Assembly: GCA_001303665.1 (NCBI GenBank)
Contig: LJUF01000023.1
Location: forward strand, 1 to 16,699
Direction: 5' to 3'
Length of the DNA stretch: 16,699 nt
Source of the DNA: Phycisphaerae bacterium SM23_33
Lineage (GTDB): Bacteria; Planctomycetota; Phycisphaerae; SM23-33
Part shown: positions 6,545-14,860 of the stretch, in pieces
How positions within the stretch are numbered: position 1 is the stretch's first letter
How the letters are laid out: each line of letters starts with the position of its first letter
Translations under genes and position numbers: made by a program
Notes under the pieces: generated by a model
Databases searched by the model: none
Told to the model about the DNA's origin: nothing
Seen by the model: only the letters and a program-made list of their open reading frames with translations

Positions 6545-7681
6545 ATGCCAGCAGATTGGATCAAAACTGGAGCCTTCGGACCCTACTTTGGGGCCCTCAA
6601 CCCCTTGGAAAAGTGGCGGGCCGCCCAAAGCCCCTTTAGCGGCCATGCCGACCTGAGGGCCTGGTTGATACTCATTCTGGCCCTGCTGGGCATCCTCGCC
6701 GCGGCGGCCCTGGCGATGCTGGCTTACAGCCACTTCCGGCAGCGAATGCACCGTCGAGAGTTCCACGGACATGCCGAGGAGCTGGGGTTGAGCGGAACCG
6801 AGAGAAGGCTGCTGCTGGCCTTGGCCAAGGCTTCAGGCCTGAAACGCCCCAGCTCGGTGTTCACGATGGCCGGCGCCTTCGAACGGGGAGCGTCCAGGTT
6901 GCTGGAGAGCAAGCGTCTGGCCGCCATGCCCGATCAGCAGCGACAAGAGGCGGTGGCGCTGCTGGGGAGACTGCGGGAGAAACTCGGCTTCGAGAACGCG
7001 CCGGAAAGCAGGGAGGCAACGTCCATCAGCTTCGGGAGCGTCGCCGCAGGAAAGGTCGTTTCCATTTTTCGCCGGCACCTTCAAGACTATTTCGACGCCG
7101 CGGTGGCCGCCTCAACCCCCGGCGGGTCGGGCCTGGAAGTCAAGCCCGAAAGACCCATCCGCTGCGAACCCGGCGAAACCTGGCAAATCCGATACGACCA
7201 GGAAGGCCTGCTGTGGGAATCGGACGCCTCGGTCGTCAAGCAGGCTCGAGGCCGCGTCATCCTGAAGCTGATTGGCACCGCCCGATGCATAAACCGAAGG
7301 AGATTCGCACGGACGCCAACCATGAAACCGGCCGCCGTGGCCGTGTTCCCCTTCCTGGAAGGCGCCGCCGACGCCGGTCCGCAGGTCTTCGTCCCGGCTG
7401 CGGTGACCGAGATCGCTGGCCCGGGCCTCAGGCTGGAGGCCCCTGTGGAAGTCCGGGCCGGCGAAAGGGTCCTGCTGCGCGTGCAGTCTGCGGACGGAAG
7501 GACCTTGCAAGGCCTAGCACTTGTCCGTCGCGCCACGCCGGGGGCCAACGGAATGACCGACCTGGCCGTAGAGATGGTCGGGCTGTCGACCTCCGAGGTG
7601 GCCGAACTGATCAGGGAAACCAACCGTGCCATAAAGCCCGCCGAAGCAGAGCAGGCCCCTGTTGCAACGGAGAAAGGCTGA
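6545..7681 (+). CDS. Membrane-anchored PilZ-like protein in the flagellar operon
   Basis: The likely role is a c-di-GMP-linked (YcgR-like) modulator of flagellar function; this is inferred from the domain and position. The protein is 378 aa. A short N-terminal segment precedes one strong transmembrane helix (about 38-61). Next come a charged helical cytoplasmic region (about 65-185) and a beta-rich part resembling a YcgR-type N-domain (about 200-245). The C-terminal PilZ-like barrel (about 248-355) has the RxxxR motif at R252-R256 (NRRRFAR). The second c-di-GMP motif, usually D/N-x-S-x-x-G, reads E-I-A-G-P-G (289-294), so the Asp/Asn and Ser are both changed and ligand binding is uncertain. 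It lies between flgE (16 nt) and flgF (2 nt), so it is surely co-transcribed with hook and rod genes. The ribosome site before ATG 6545 is weak. The PilZ assignment is moderate; the membrane helix and the flagellar context are firm. Confidence 0.72.
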   Translation: MPADWIKTGAFGPYFGALNPLEKWRAAQSPFSGHADLRAWLILILALLGILAAAALAMLAYSHFRQRMHRREFHGHAEELGLSGTERRLLLALAKASGLKRPSSVFTMAGAFERGASRLLESKRLAAMPDQQRQEAVALLGRLREKLGFENAPESREATSISFGSVAAGKVVSIFRRHLQDYFDAAVAASTPGGSGLEVKPERPIRCEPGETWQIRYDQEGLLWESDASVVKQARGRVILKLIGTARCINRRRFARTPTMKPAAVAVFPFLEGAADAGPQVFVPAAVTEIAGPGLRLEAPVEVRAGERVLLRVQSADGRTLQGLALVRRATPGANGMTDLAVEMVGLSTSEVAELIRETNRAIKPAEAEQAPVATEKG

Positions 7682-7683
7682 AC

Positions 7684-8424
7684 ATGGATAACGGCATCAT
7701 GCTCACCAGTTCAAGCATGGAAGCGCTGAGCGAGGATTTTCGGGCCGTTGCCCATAACCTCGCCAACATCAGCACCGTCGGATACAAGCGCCTCCAGAGC
7801 GCCTTCTTCAATGCCTTGCAGTCGGCGCTGAGCGGCAGCGGAGAGCCCGCCGCGGGGACGCTGGGAGAGGTCGAGGCCGCGACGTCGATCGACTTCACCC
7901 AAGGCGCACTGATTCCCACGGGCCGGCCGCTCGACCTGGCCCTCCAGGGCAAGGGGTTTTTCGTGATCGAGACGCCGGAAGGACAGCTGTATACCCGCAA
8001 GGGGTCGTTCTACGTCAACCCCAACGGCCAACTGGTGGACACGGAGGGACGGACCGTCGCGGGCCAGGCCGGGCCCATTGTGATACCGAGCACCACCAGC
8101 CCCCTGAAAGTCCGGGTGGCGGGCGACGGCTCGGTCTCGGCCGACGGAAGGCCAATCGGCAAACTGAGGCTGGTTGAATTCGACAACGTGTCCGTCCTGG
8201 AGTCGGTGGGAGCAGCGTGCTTTCGCCTGACGGCCCCGGTCACGCCGAAGGATGCCCTCCAAACCACCGTCCATCAGGGCTACCAGGAGGCATCCAACGT
8301 TCCGGCCGTAAGGGAACTGGTGCGCCTGATCACGCTCACCCGGCTGTATCAGGCCAACGTCAAGAGCGTCCAGACGCTGGACGAACAGATGAAGTACTTG
8401 CTGCAGGTCGCGATGGGTTCGTAA
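7684..8424 (+). CDS. flgF: Flagellar proximal rod protein FlgF
   Basis: FlgF is an axial rod subunit carrying the drive shaft through the periplasm. The protein is 246 aa, the usual FlgF length. The N-terminal signature at about 11-36 includes EDFRAVAHNLANISTVGYKR, the central GRPLDLALQGKGFFVI is at 80-95, and the C-terminal helix near 205-246 contains VRELVRLITLTRLYQANVKS. It is told apart from FlgG by its shorter, more divergent sequence and its position directly before a clear flgG. The start at ATG 7684 is 2 nt after the pilZ-like stop, with GGAGAAAGG just upstream. A much longer in-frame extension reading back into the previous gene is open but is out of keeping with the family start. 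Confidence 0.92.
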   Translation: MDNGIMLTSSSMEALSEDFRAVAHNLANISTVGYKRLQSAFFNALQSALSGSGEPAAGTLGEVEAATSIDFTQGALIPTGRPLDLALQGKGFFVIETPEGQLYTRKGSFYVNPNGQLVDTEGRTVAGQAGPIVIPSTTSPLKVRVAGDGSVSADGRPIGKLRLVEFDNVSVLESVGAACFRLTAPVTPKDALQTTVHQGYQEASNVPAVRELVRLITLTRLYQANVKSVQTLDEQMKYLLQVAMGS

Positions 8425-8434
8425 GGAGACGAAC

Positions 8435-9223
8435 ATGCTTAGAGCTTTCTCGACAGCCGCCACGGGCATGACCGCCCAGCAGATGATCGTGGACACGATC
8501 GCCAACAACCTGGCCAACATCAACACAGTCGGATTCAAGCGCAGCCAGGTGGACTTCCAGGACCTGATGTACGTCAAGCTCCTGGAGCCCGGCCAGGAAG
8601 TCGCCGCCGGAGTGATCGCGCCCAGTGGGTTCGAGATCGGCAGCGGCGTCCGCCCGGCCTCGACGCTGAAGGTCTTCACGCAGGGAGAAATGCAGAACAC
8701 CGGCCGCAGCCTGGACGTGGCCATCCAGGGCGACGGCTTCTTCCAGGTAACGCTGCCCGGCGGAGAGACCCGATACACCCGCGACGGCTCCCTGCGGGTC
8801 AACGCCAACGGCCAGTTGACCACCTCCAGCGGATACACGCTGGAACCCGCGATCACCATTCCTTCGGACGCACGATCCATCAGCATCGGGGAAGACGGAA
8901 CCGTCTCCGTGTTCGCCGGATCCAGCGGCTCTCCCTCCACGGTGGGCACGATCGCGCTGGTGAGGTTCTCCAACCCGGCCGGGCTGACCAACGAGGGAGG
9001 GAACCTGCTGGCCCAAAGCCCCGCCAGCGGCGCGCCGATCTCGGGCACCGCCGGGCAAGGCGGATTTGGCACCATCATGCAGGCCTTCCTGGAACGATCC
9101 AACGTCCAGATGGTCAACGAGCTGGTCAATCTCATCACCGCCCAGCGCGCCTACGAGATCAACTCCCGGGCCATCCGCGCCGGGGATGAGATGCTGACCA
9201 CCGCCAATCGCCTGATCAGCTAG
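8435..9223 (+). CDS. flgG: Flagellar distal rod protein FlgG
   Basis: FlgG is the distal rod subunit on which the P and L rings assemble. The protein is 262 aa, essentially the canonical length. The N-terminus has MLRAFSTAATGMTAQQ followed by IANNLANINTVGFKRS (22-37). GRSLDVAIQGDGFFQV is at 90-105 and YTRDGSLRVNANGQL follows at 114-128. The C-terminal D0 helix (218-262) has SNVQMVNELVNLITAQRAYE. It is the best conserved gene in the window. AAGGAG overlaps the flgF stop about 7 nt before the ATG, so the two genes are likely translationally coupled. Confidence 0.98.
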   Translation: MLRAFSTAATGMTAQQMIVDTIANNLANINTVGFKRSQVDFQDLMYVKLLEPGQEVAAGVIAPSGFEIGSGVRPASTLKVFTQGEMQNTGRSLDVAIQGDGFFQVTLPGGETRYTRDGSLRVNANGQLTTSSGYTLEPAITIPSDARSISIGEDGTVSVFAGSSGSPSTVGTIALVRFSNPAGLTNEGGNLLAQSPASGAPISGTAGQGGFGTIMQAFLERSNVQMVNELVNLITAQRAYEINSRAIRAGDEMLTTANRLIS

Positions 9224-9231
9224 GAGCAGAG

Positions 9232-10215
9232 ATGAAGACCGCAACGGCTGCACTGATTCTGTGGCTGATGTCGGCGAGCGTCCCGGCCGCCAGCGGCGAG
9301 AAGCCGGCCCTGCTGATCTACCTGCCCAGAGACGTCTCCGTGGAAACGGGGACGATCCGACTGGGGACCGTCAGCGTCGTCCGAAGCGCCGACAAGGAAC
9401 TCGCGGAGAAAGCCCGGGCCGTTCCGCTCGGAAGGTCGCCCTGGCCCAAGGAGCAGATCCTCCTCGACCGCCAGACCATCCTGAGCCGGCTGGCCTGCTG
9501 CGGCATTCCCGCCGCCGCCGTCAACATCACCGGCGCACCCAAGGTGGCCGTAACCGGAAAACAGAAAGTCATCTCGCCCGACACGATCCGCAACTGCGCC
9601 GAATCGTACCTGACGTCGCACCCTCCCGAGCCGCGCGGCTGCAAATGGCGGCTTGTCGGCACGCCCGAAGAGATGGTTTTGCCGGTCGCTGAAGGAATCG
9701 AGCTCAAGGCCCAGCCTGCTGAGGACGCGCCACGCCATCACGTGAAGCTCAAGGTCGCGGCCGGCAGCGACGGGCGGGAGCTGGCGGCGAGCCAGGTGCT
9801 CTTCCGGCTCGTTTACCCGACGCAGCAGGCGGTCGCGACAAAGCCAGTAGCCCCCGGACAGAGGATTACGCCGGAGAACATAAAGATCGAAACCGTCATG
9901 ACGCTGGATCCACCGGACGGCAGCTGGACCCCGCCGTACGGCATGCTTTCCACGACAAGCCTTTCGGCCGGGACTGTGATCCGCCCCGGGCTCGTCGCGC
10001 CGGCCAAGCCGGCCGTCGTAGTCCGCCGCAACCAGAACGTCATCATGAGGATCGAAGGGCAGGGGTTCACAATCGCGGGCCTGGGGCAGGCCCTTCAAGA
10101 CGGCCGGCCCGGCGAGTTCATAAAGGTCCGCAACATTGATTCCCAGCGAGTGGTCGTCGCCAAGGTCGCCTTTGACGGCACGGTACGGCCCGTCTTCAAG
10201 GAAGAGAAACCATGA
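9232..10215 (+). CDS. flgA: Flagellar P-ring assembly chaperone FlgA
   Basis: FlgA is a periplasmic chaperone needed to assemble FlgI into the P ring. The protein is 327 aa, longer than the E. coli form (about 219 aa). A Sec signal peptide is visible (MKTATAALILWLMSASVPAA, with an A-x-A-like cut near residue 20). The C-terminal SAF domain (204-327) begins KPVAPGQRITPENI and includes LSAGTVIRPGLV and VVVRRNQNVIMRIEGQGFTI, ending IKVRNIDSQRVVVAKV, the usual FlgA end. The longer N-terminal half accounts for the extra length. AGGAG lies just before ATG 9232, and the gene overlaps flgH by 4 bp at its end. Confidence 0.95.
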   Translation: MKTATAALILWLMSASVPAASGEKPALLIYLPRDVSVETGTIRLGTVSVVRSADKELAEKARAVPLGRSPWPKEQILLDRQTILSRLACCGIPAAAVNITGAPKVAVTGKQKVISPDTIRNCAESYLTSHPPEPRGCKWRLVGTPEEMVLPVAEGIELKAQPAEDAPRHHVKLKVAAGSDGRELAASQVLFRLVYPTQQAVATKPVAPGQRITPENIKIETVMTLDPPDGSWTPPYGMLSTTSLSAGTVIRPGLVAPAKPAVVVRRNQNVIMRIEGQGFTIAGLGQALQDGRPGEFIKVRNIDSQRVVVAKVAFDGTVRPVFKEEKP

Positions 10216-10847
10216 ACAGCGCGACAAGGCTTCTTGGGGTGTGCACGGTGCTGCTGACTGTTACGGCGCCGGTAATTGCCGGCTCCATCTGGGCCAAGGC
10301 CACCAGCCTGAAAAAGGCCATCCATGCCGACGATACCGCTCGCCGCGTCGGCGACCTGCTCACCGTCATCATCGCCGAGCACAGTGTCATCGAGAACGAG
10401 ACCAACCGGGGGCTGGACAAGCAGGACACCCGCAGCGCGTCCATGGGCGGGACCCTCGACCTGGCCAACCTCATCGGCTCGGTGGGAAAGCACATCTTTG
10501 ATTTCCCGAACGTGGACTTCAGCTCCTCGGCGAAAACCAAATTTGACGGCAAGGCCAACTACGACAGCGACCGCAGCGTCGCTGATCAGATCACCGTGGT
10601 GGTCCAGGACGTCCTGCCCAACGGCAACCTGGTGATCCTGGGAAAACGGGAGCGGGTCGTTTCCGGCGACAAACAAATCATCCAACTCAGCGGGGTCGTC
10701 CGGCCCAGCGACATCACCTTCACCAACACCGTGCGCAGCGATCGGGTTGCCGATTTCCGGATCTCCTACGGCGACCGCGGGCCGGAAACCCGGTTCACCA
10801 AGCCGGGCTGGGCGGCCCGAATCCTAAACTTCCTGAACCCGTTCTGA
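10212..10847 (+). CDS. flgH: Flagellar L-ring protein FlgH, without a lipobox
   Basis: FlgH forms the L ring, the bushing in the outer membrane around the rod. The protein is 211 aa. Family motifs are visible: ARRVGDLLTVIIAEHS (43-58), QITVVVQDVLPNGNLVILGK (126-145), then KQIIQLSGVVRPSDI (154-168) and a C-terminal FLNPF end. The N-terminus is a signal peptide (about 1-24, ending APVIAG before SIW). FlgH is normally a lipoprotein with a Cys at the cleavage site. Here the only N-terminal Cys (C11) is at the start of the hydrophobic core, preceded by Val, so it is not a usable lipobox. The ATG overlaps the flgA stop by 4 bp, implying translational coupling. It indicates an outer membrane. Confidence 0.95.
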   Translation: MNSATRLLGVCTVLLTVTAPVIAGSIWAKATSLKKAIHADDTARRVGDLLTVIIAEHSVIENETNRGLDKQDTRSASMGGTLDLANLIGSVGKHIFDFPNVDFSSSAKTKFDGKANYDSDRSVADQITVVVQDVLPNGNLVILGKRERVVSGDKQIIQLSGVVRPSDITFTNTVRSDRVADFRISYGDRGPETRFTKPGWAARILNFLNPF

Positions 10848-10884
10848 GGCACCGGGACCAACCGCGTGACCAAGGGAGTCCGCG

Positions 10885-11973
10885 ATGCGACCTTTCATCG
10901 TCTTGTTGGCTGCCATCGGGCTGACCGCCGTCCCCGGGCGGGGTGAGCGAATCAAGGACATCGTCGAGATCGAAGGCGTCCGGGGCAACCCCATCTGGGG
11001 ATACGGTCTGGTGGTGGGCCTGGACGGCACCGGCGACAACTCCGAGGCCAGCAAGCGGGCGCTGGTGAACATCCTCCGCCACGCCCCGCTGGTGCTGGAG
11101 CTCGGAGATATTTCCAGCAAGAACATCGCCAGTGTGATGGTGACGGCCGAGCTCGGCCCGTTTTCGCGGCGCGGCTCGAAGATCGACGTGACGGTCTCGG
11201 CCATCGGCAGCGCGACTAGCCTCCAGGGCGGGACGCTGCTGATGGCACCCCTGATGGGCGCCGACCAGGAGGTGTACGCCGTCGCCCAGGGCAGCATCAC
11301 CACCGGCGGCTTCGCGGCGGCCGGCAAGGCCGGCTCGGTCTCCAAGAACCACCCCACCGTCGGCATAATCTCCGGCGGGGCCACCGTGGAAAAGGAGGAA
11401 CTGGCCAGCTTCGTAAACAACGGCCAGATCAACCTCCAACTGCGGTATCCGGACTTCACGACGGTCGAGCGCATCGCCCAAGCCATCAATAAGGTTTACC
11501 CGGCCAGCGCGACCACCCTGGACGCCGGAAGCGTCAAGCTGGACATCCCCGGGAACTTGGGGCAAGGCGACCTCAGCGGCTTCATTGATCGCATCGGGGC
11601 GCTGGAGGTCGAGGTCGATCAGCCGGCGGTGGTGATCATCAACGAGCGAACCGGCACCATCGTCGTCGGCGAGAAGGTCACCATCTCCACCGTGGCCATC
11701 TCCCACGGCAGCCTCTCGATCATCACCAAGGAAAGAGAACAGGTCTCGCAGCCGCTGCCGCTGTCCAAGACCGGAACGACCGAAAAGGTGCAGCGGACCG
11801 ACGTCACGGTCATCGAGCAGGGCGGGGCGCTGCAGGTGGTGCCGCGGCCGCTCACCGTGGCCGAGTTGGCCCGAGCCCTGAACGCCATGGGCCTGACACC
11901 CAGGGATCTCGCCGCCATTTTTGAGGCCCTGCGCAAAGCCGGGGCGCTCCAGGCCGAACTGAAAATCATGTGA
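10885..11973 (+). CDS. flgI: Flagellar P-ring protein FlgI
   Basis: FlgI forms the P ring in the peptidoglycan layer. The protein is 362 aa, canonical length. A short Sec signal peptide (about 1-20) is followed by RIKDIVEIEGVRGNPIWGYG and LVVGLDGTGDN (22-52), which is diagnostic for the family. Downstream are KNIASVMVTAELGPFSRRGS, the SLQGGTLLMAPLMGADQEVY segment and the C-terminal LARALNAMGLTPRDLAAIFE stretch, all typical. The ribosome site is AGGGAG about 6 nt before ATG 10885. It follows flgH by 37 nt, the largest gap in the operon, and I see no terminator there. Confidence 0.98.
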   Translation: MRPFIVLLAAIGLTAVPGRGERIKDIVEIEGVRGNPIWGYGLVVGLDGTGDNSEASKRALVNILRHAPLVLELGDISSKNIASVMVTAELGPFSRRGSKIDVTVSAIGSATSLQGGTLLMAPLMGADQEVYAVAQGSITTGGFAAAGKAGSVSKNHPTVGIISGGATVEKEELASFVNNGQINLQLRYPDFTTVERIAQAINKVYPASATTLDAGSVKLDIPGNLGQGDLSGFIDRIGALEVEVDQPAVVIINERTGTIVVGEKVTISTVAISHGSLSIITKEREQVSQPLPLSKTGTTEKVQRTDVTVIEQGGALQVVPRPLTVAELARALNAMGLTPRDLAAIFEALRKAGALQAELKIM

Positions 11974-11987
11974 TATGGGAGCTTGAC

Positions 11988-12347
11988 GTGAGCGAAACGC
12001 TCATCCCCACGAACCCGCTGATGCCCGCCGATTCCCTTTCCGCCCTGCTCCAGGCCGATCCCAAGAAACTCCCCGCCGGCCTGGCCGGCAGATCGGCGGA
12101 AAAATCGGCAAAGGATTTCGAGTCCGTCCTGCTGTACAGAATGCTGGAAGAGATGAAGCGGACGATCCCCGACTCGGGCCTGCTGGAAACGGGCACCTCC
12201 GAGCAAGTGCAGGACATTTTCTGGTACTACCTGGCGCAGGAGGTGGCCAGCCAGGGCGGGCTGGGGCTTTGGAAGGAATTCCACAAGCAGCTCGGCCGCC
12301 TCGACGAAGCGACTCCCGCCCAGGTGCCCCCGGAGCCGCCGCGATGA
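11988..12347 (+). CDS. flgJ: Rod-binding / rod-cap protein FlgJ (N-terminal domain only)
   Basis: FlgJ caps the growing rod. In enterobacteria a second, C-terminal domain cuts peptidoglycan to let the rod through. The protein here is 119 aa and consists of the rod-binding domain alone: SAEKSAKDFESVLLYRMLEE (36-55) and a SEQVQDIFWYYLAQEVASQG (71-90) plus GGLGLWKEF segment match that family. There is no muramidase/glucosaminidase domain, so peptidoglycan cutting must be done by another enzyme. I chose GTG 11988 because GGGAG lies 6 nt before it; a GTG at 11970 is in frame but overlaps the flgI stop and has no ribosome site. The stop overlaps the next gene's ATG by 4 bp. Confidence 0.9.
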   Translation: MSETLIPTNPLMPADSLSALLQADPKKLPAGLAGRSAEKSAKDFESVLLYRMLEEMKRTIPDSGLLETGTSEQVQDIFWYYLAQEVASQGGLGLWKEFHKQLGRLDEATPAQVPPEPPR

Positions 12348-12862
12348 CCCCCGCACAGAACAGCCTGATGATCCACACCGAACAGCTCCTGGCGATCCTG
12401 GACGAGGAAATCTGGCTGCTGGAGCTGAGAAGATCGCAGTCGGACGCACTGTCCGCCGCCCTCATCCAGAGCGATGACGCCCGCATGGAAGCCCTGCTCA
12501 ACGAGATGCACCAGACGCTGCAGTCGCAGGCCCACGTTGACCTTAGGCTGAACGCGGTGCGAAGGGCGCTGGCCGACGATCTCGCGCTGCCGACGCAGCG
12601 GGTCCGACTTCAACTCCTGATCGGAAGACTGCACGGCAGGGAACGGGCCGAGATGGAATCCCGAAGACAGCAGATCATCGATCTGGCTGAAAGGCTCCAG
12701 CGACAACACCTGCAGACGTCGATCCTCCTGCTGGAGTGTGCCCGAATCAACCGCATGCTTCTGGAGGCCCTGTTTCCGCAAAGCAAAGGCGTGGACACGT
12801 ACAGCAGCGGCGGGCAGGAGCGGTGGTGGCCCGGTACGGGCCTGGTGAATGCGGAGCGCTAG
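12344..12862 (+). CDS. flgN: Flagellar export chaperone FlgN
   Basis: FlgN is the cytoplasmic chaperone that binds the C-termini of FlgK and FlgL and delivers them to the export gate. The protein is 172 aa and nearly all helical, with long Leu/Gln/Arg/Glu-rich amphipathic stretches. Near the C-terminus come NRMLLEALFP and then TYSSGG (152-157), the usual end of FlgN-family proteins. The sequence family is weakly conserved, so position is important: it lies between flgJ and flgK, exactly where FlgN is expected, and next to both of its clients. The ATG at 12344 overlaps the flgJ stop (ATGA), and flgK begins 3 nt after its stop. Confidence 0.85.
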   Translation: MTPAQNSLMIHTEQLLAILDEEIWLLELRRSQSDALSAALIQSDDARMEALLNEMHQTLQSQAHVDLRLNAVRRALADDLALPTQRVRLQLLIGRLHGRERAEMESRRQQIIDLAERLQRQHLQTSILLLECARINRMLLEALFPQSKGVDTYSSGGQERWWPGTGLVNAER

Positions 12863-12865
12863 AGA

Positions 12866-14833
12866 ATGCCTGATTTCCAGATAGGCCTGAGCGGCCTGCA
12901 GGTGGCCCAGCGAGCGTTGGAGATCATCGGCACCAACATCGCCAACGCGTCCACCGAGGGCTATCACCGCCAGGATGTGAAGATCGCCTCCGTGGCACTG
13001 AACGTGACCGGGGGCGTCGCCCTCGGGGGCTCGGAGATTGCGGAAGTGCGCCGGGCCCTGGACGTCCTGCTGGAGAACGAATTGCTGCGGCAGAGACCCC
13101 AGCTGGGGCAAGTTTCACAAGAGCTGCTGGCCCTGCACTCCCTGGAAAGTGCCCTGGGGGATCTCAGCACGGAAGGTCTGCTCAAGGCCGTCACCGGCTT
13201 TTTCGGGGCCCTGCAAGAGCTGGCGGCCCAGCCCAACAGCCAGCCCTTCCAGGAGCAGGCCGTCCGGGCCGCCGACACGCTGGCCAAGCAGCTTCAGAGC
13301 ATCGGCCGGTTCCTCCTCGAACTGGGAGAACAGATCCGCCTGGAGGGCGAGCACCTGATCAGCCGCGTCAACAGCCTCTCCAGCGAAATCGCCTCGCTGA
13401 ATCAGGAAATCAGCATCCAGATCGCCCGAGGCAACAGCCCGAACCTGCTGCTGGACCGCAGGGACCAGGCCATCGCGGAACTGGCGGAACTGGCGCAGAT
13501 CCGGGCTGACGACGTGCCGGGCCGTCCCGGAGTGGTGAACGTCACGGCATGGGGCACGCCGCTGGTCGTCGGAAGCTCCGCCATCGAGCTGGAAATCGGC
13601 ATCTCCGAGGGCAACCAGCTCGGCGTTTCCGTCAAAGATTCGGGCTACTACATGACCAACCTGAGCGGCGGCCGCATCGGGGGGCTGCTTTCCCTGAAAA
13701 ACTCCATCCTCGCTGAAGTCCAGGACAGGCTGGACGCCCTCGCCAGGGAGATCATCTACAATGTCAACAGGCACCACGTGCAAGGCGTGGGCTCGGCCGG
13801 CTCCTTCACCGCGATCACCGGCTGGCCCGCCAACCCCGCCCAGTTGTCCGATTGGGACGGGTGGGGCCCCTGCCTCCGCGAGGGAAGCTTCTATGTGAGG
13901 GTCACAGACCGGACCGCGGGGACCACCCAGCAGCACGAGGTCAGCGTCCTCGCCACGGACACGGTGCAGACCATCGCTGCCAAGCTGGATGCCCTGGGCG
14001 GCCTGACCGGCGGCGTGGTCGATTCGGCTCTGCGCATCGGAGTGGAAGACCAAACCCGGTACAGGTTCGATTTTCTGCCGGTGCCGATCACGACCCTCCA
14101 GGCCGGATGGTCCGGCACCGTCCAGCCGGCCGTCAGCGGCATCTACAGCGGAGAGCAGGACCAGCTTTTCACCTGCACCGTGACCACGGGCGGCACGGTC
14201 GGGCTCACCCAGGGCCTGACGGTTGAGGTGAGGAACGAAGCCAACGAGCTGGTGGCGGCGCTGAACCCGGGTCTGGGCTATGCTGCCGGCGACCGGCTGC
14301 AGATCTCGGAGGGCCTGTACGCCGCCTTCGGGACCGGGACGCTGACGGACGGGGAGCAATTCACCATCCGCGCCCTGGCCAACTCCGATAGTTCGGGGTT
14401 CCTGGCGGCGGCCGGCGTCAACACCTTCTTCAAAGGCAATTCCGCCGCCAGCATCGCCGTGGACGACGAGGTGCTGGCCACGTTCGAGCGCCTGGCCTTC
14501 GCCGTGGGCCAGGACATGAACGACAACACCAACGCCCGCCGAATGGCCGAACTCGGCGAACAGCCGCTGCTGGCGATGGGAGGCGTCTGCCCCGCCGACG
14601 CCTGCCGCATGATCATGACCAGCGTCGGTCAACGCATCAACTTCAGCGAATCCAAGAAATCCAGCCTGGAAAGCATGATGAACCAGATGCTTAACCAGCG
14701 CGACCAGATGAGCGGCGTGGACCTCAACGATGAGGCCAGCAAGATGTTGATCTTCGAGAACATGTTCCAGGCTCTGGCCAAGGTCGTCAGCACCCAAGAT
14801 AGCGTTCTGCAAATGCTGATGGAGCTGGTCTGA
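12866..14833 (+). CDS. flgK: Flagellar hook-associated protein 1 FlgK
   Basis: FlgK is the first hook-filament junction protein. The protein is 655 aa, longer than the E. coli form (about 547 aa). The N-terminal D0/D1 has QIGLSGLQVAQRALEIIGTN and IANASTEGYHRQD (5-37). A long coiled-coil-like helix follows (about 65-205), including the segment RGNSPNLLLDRRDQAIAELA, which is characteristic of FlgK. A large variable beta region (about 300-540) holds the extra length, and the C-terminal D1/D0 ends in GVDLNDEASKMLIFENMFQA and LAKVVSTQDSVLQMLMELV. Unusually for an axial protein it has four cysteines: C336, C437, C575 and C580, the last two as VCPADAC. It is next to its chaperone gene flgN. Confidence 0.96.
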   Translation: MPDFQIGLSGLQVAQRALEIIGTNIANASTEGYHRQDVKIASVALNVTGGVALGGSEIAEVRRALDVLLENELLRQRPQLGQVSQELLALHSLESALGDLSTEGLLKAVTGFFGALQELAAQPNSQPFQEQAVRAADTLAKQLQSIGRFLLELGEQIRLEGEHLISRVNSLSSEIASLNQEISIQIARGNSPNLLLDRRDQAIAELAELAQIRADDVPGRPGVVNVTAWGTPLVVGSSAIELEIGISEGNQLGVSVKDSGYYMTNLSGGRIGGLLSLKNSILAEVQDRLDALAREIIYNVNRHHVQGVGSAGSFTAITGWPANPAQLSDWDGWGPCLREGSFYVRVTDRTAGTTQQHEVSVLATDTVQTIAAKLDALGGLTGGVVDSALRIGVEDQTRYRFDFLPVPITTLQAGWSGTVQPAVSGIYSGEQDQLFTCTVTTGGTVGLTQGLTVEVRNEANELVAALNPGLGYAAGDRLQISEGLYAAFGTGTLTDGEQFTIRALANSDSSGFLAAAGVNTFFKGNSAASIAVDDEVLATFERLAFAVGQDMNDNTNARRMAELGEQPLLAMGGVCPADACRMIMTSVGQRINFSESKKSSLESMMNQMLNQRDQMSGVDLNDEASKMLIFENMFQALAKVVSTQDSVLQMLMELV

Positions 14834-14860
14834 GGCGTGACAGGCAGGTAAGGGGACAAC

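Noticed and set aside
7270..7292. TTGGCAC followed by GATGC inside the PilZ-like gene, resembling a sigma-54 promoter
   Set aside because: The GG-to-GC spacing is 11 nt, not 10, and the -12 box is poor; it lies within coding sequence. A similar string near 9065 has spacing 9.
7213..7683. Long in-frame upstream extension of flgF overlapping the PilZ-like gene
   Set aside because: Family length and the strong ribosome site GGAGAAAGG place the start at 7684; the extension is Arg/Gly-rich shadow sequence.
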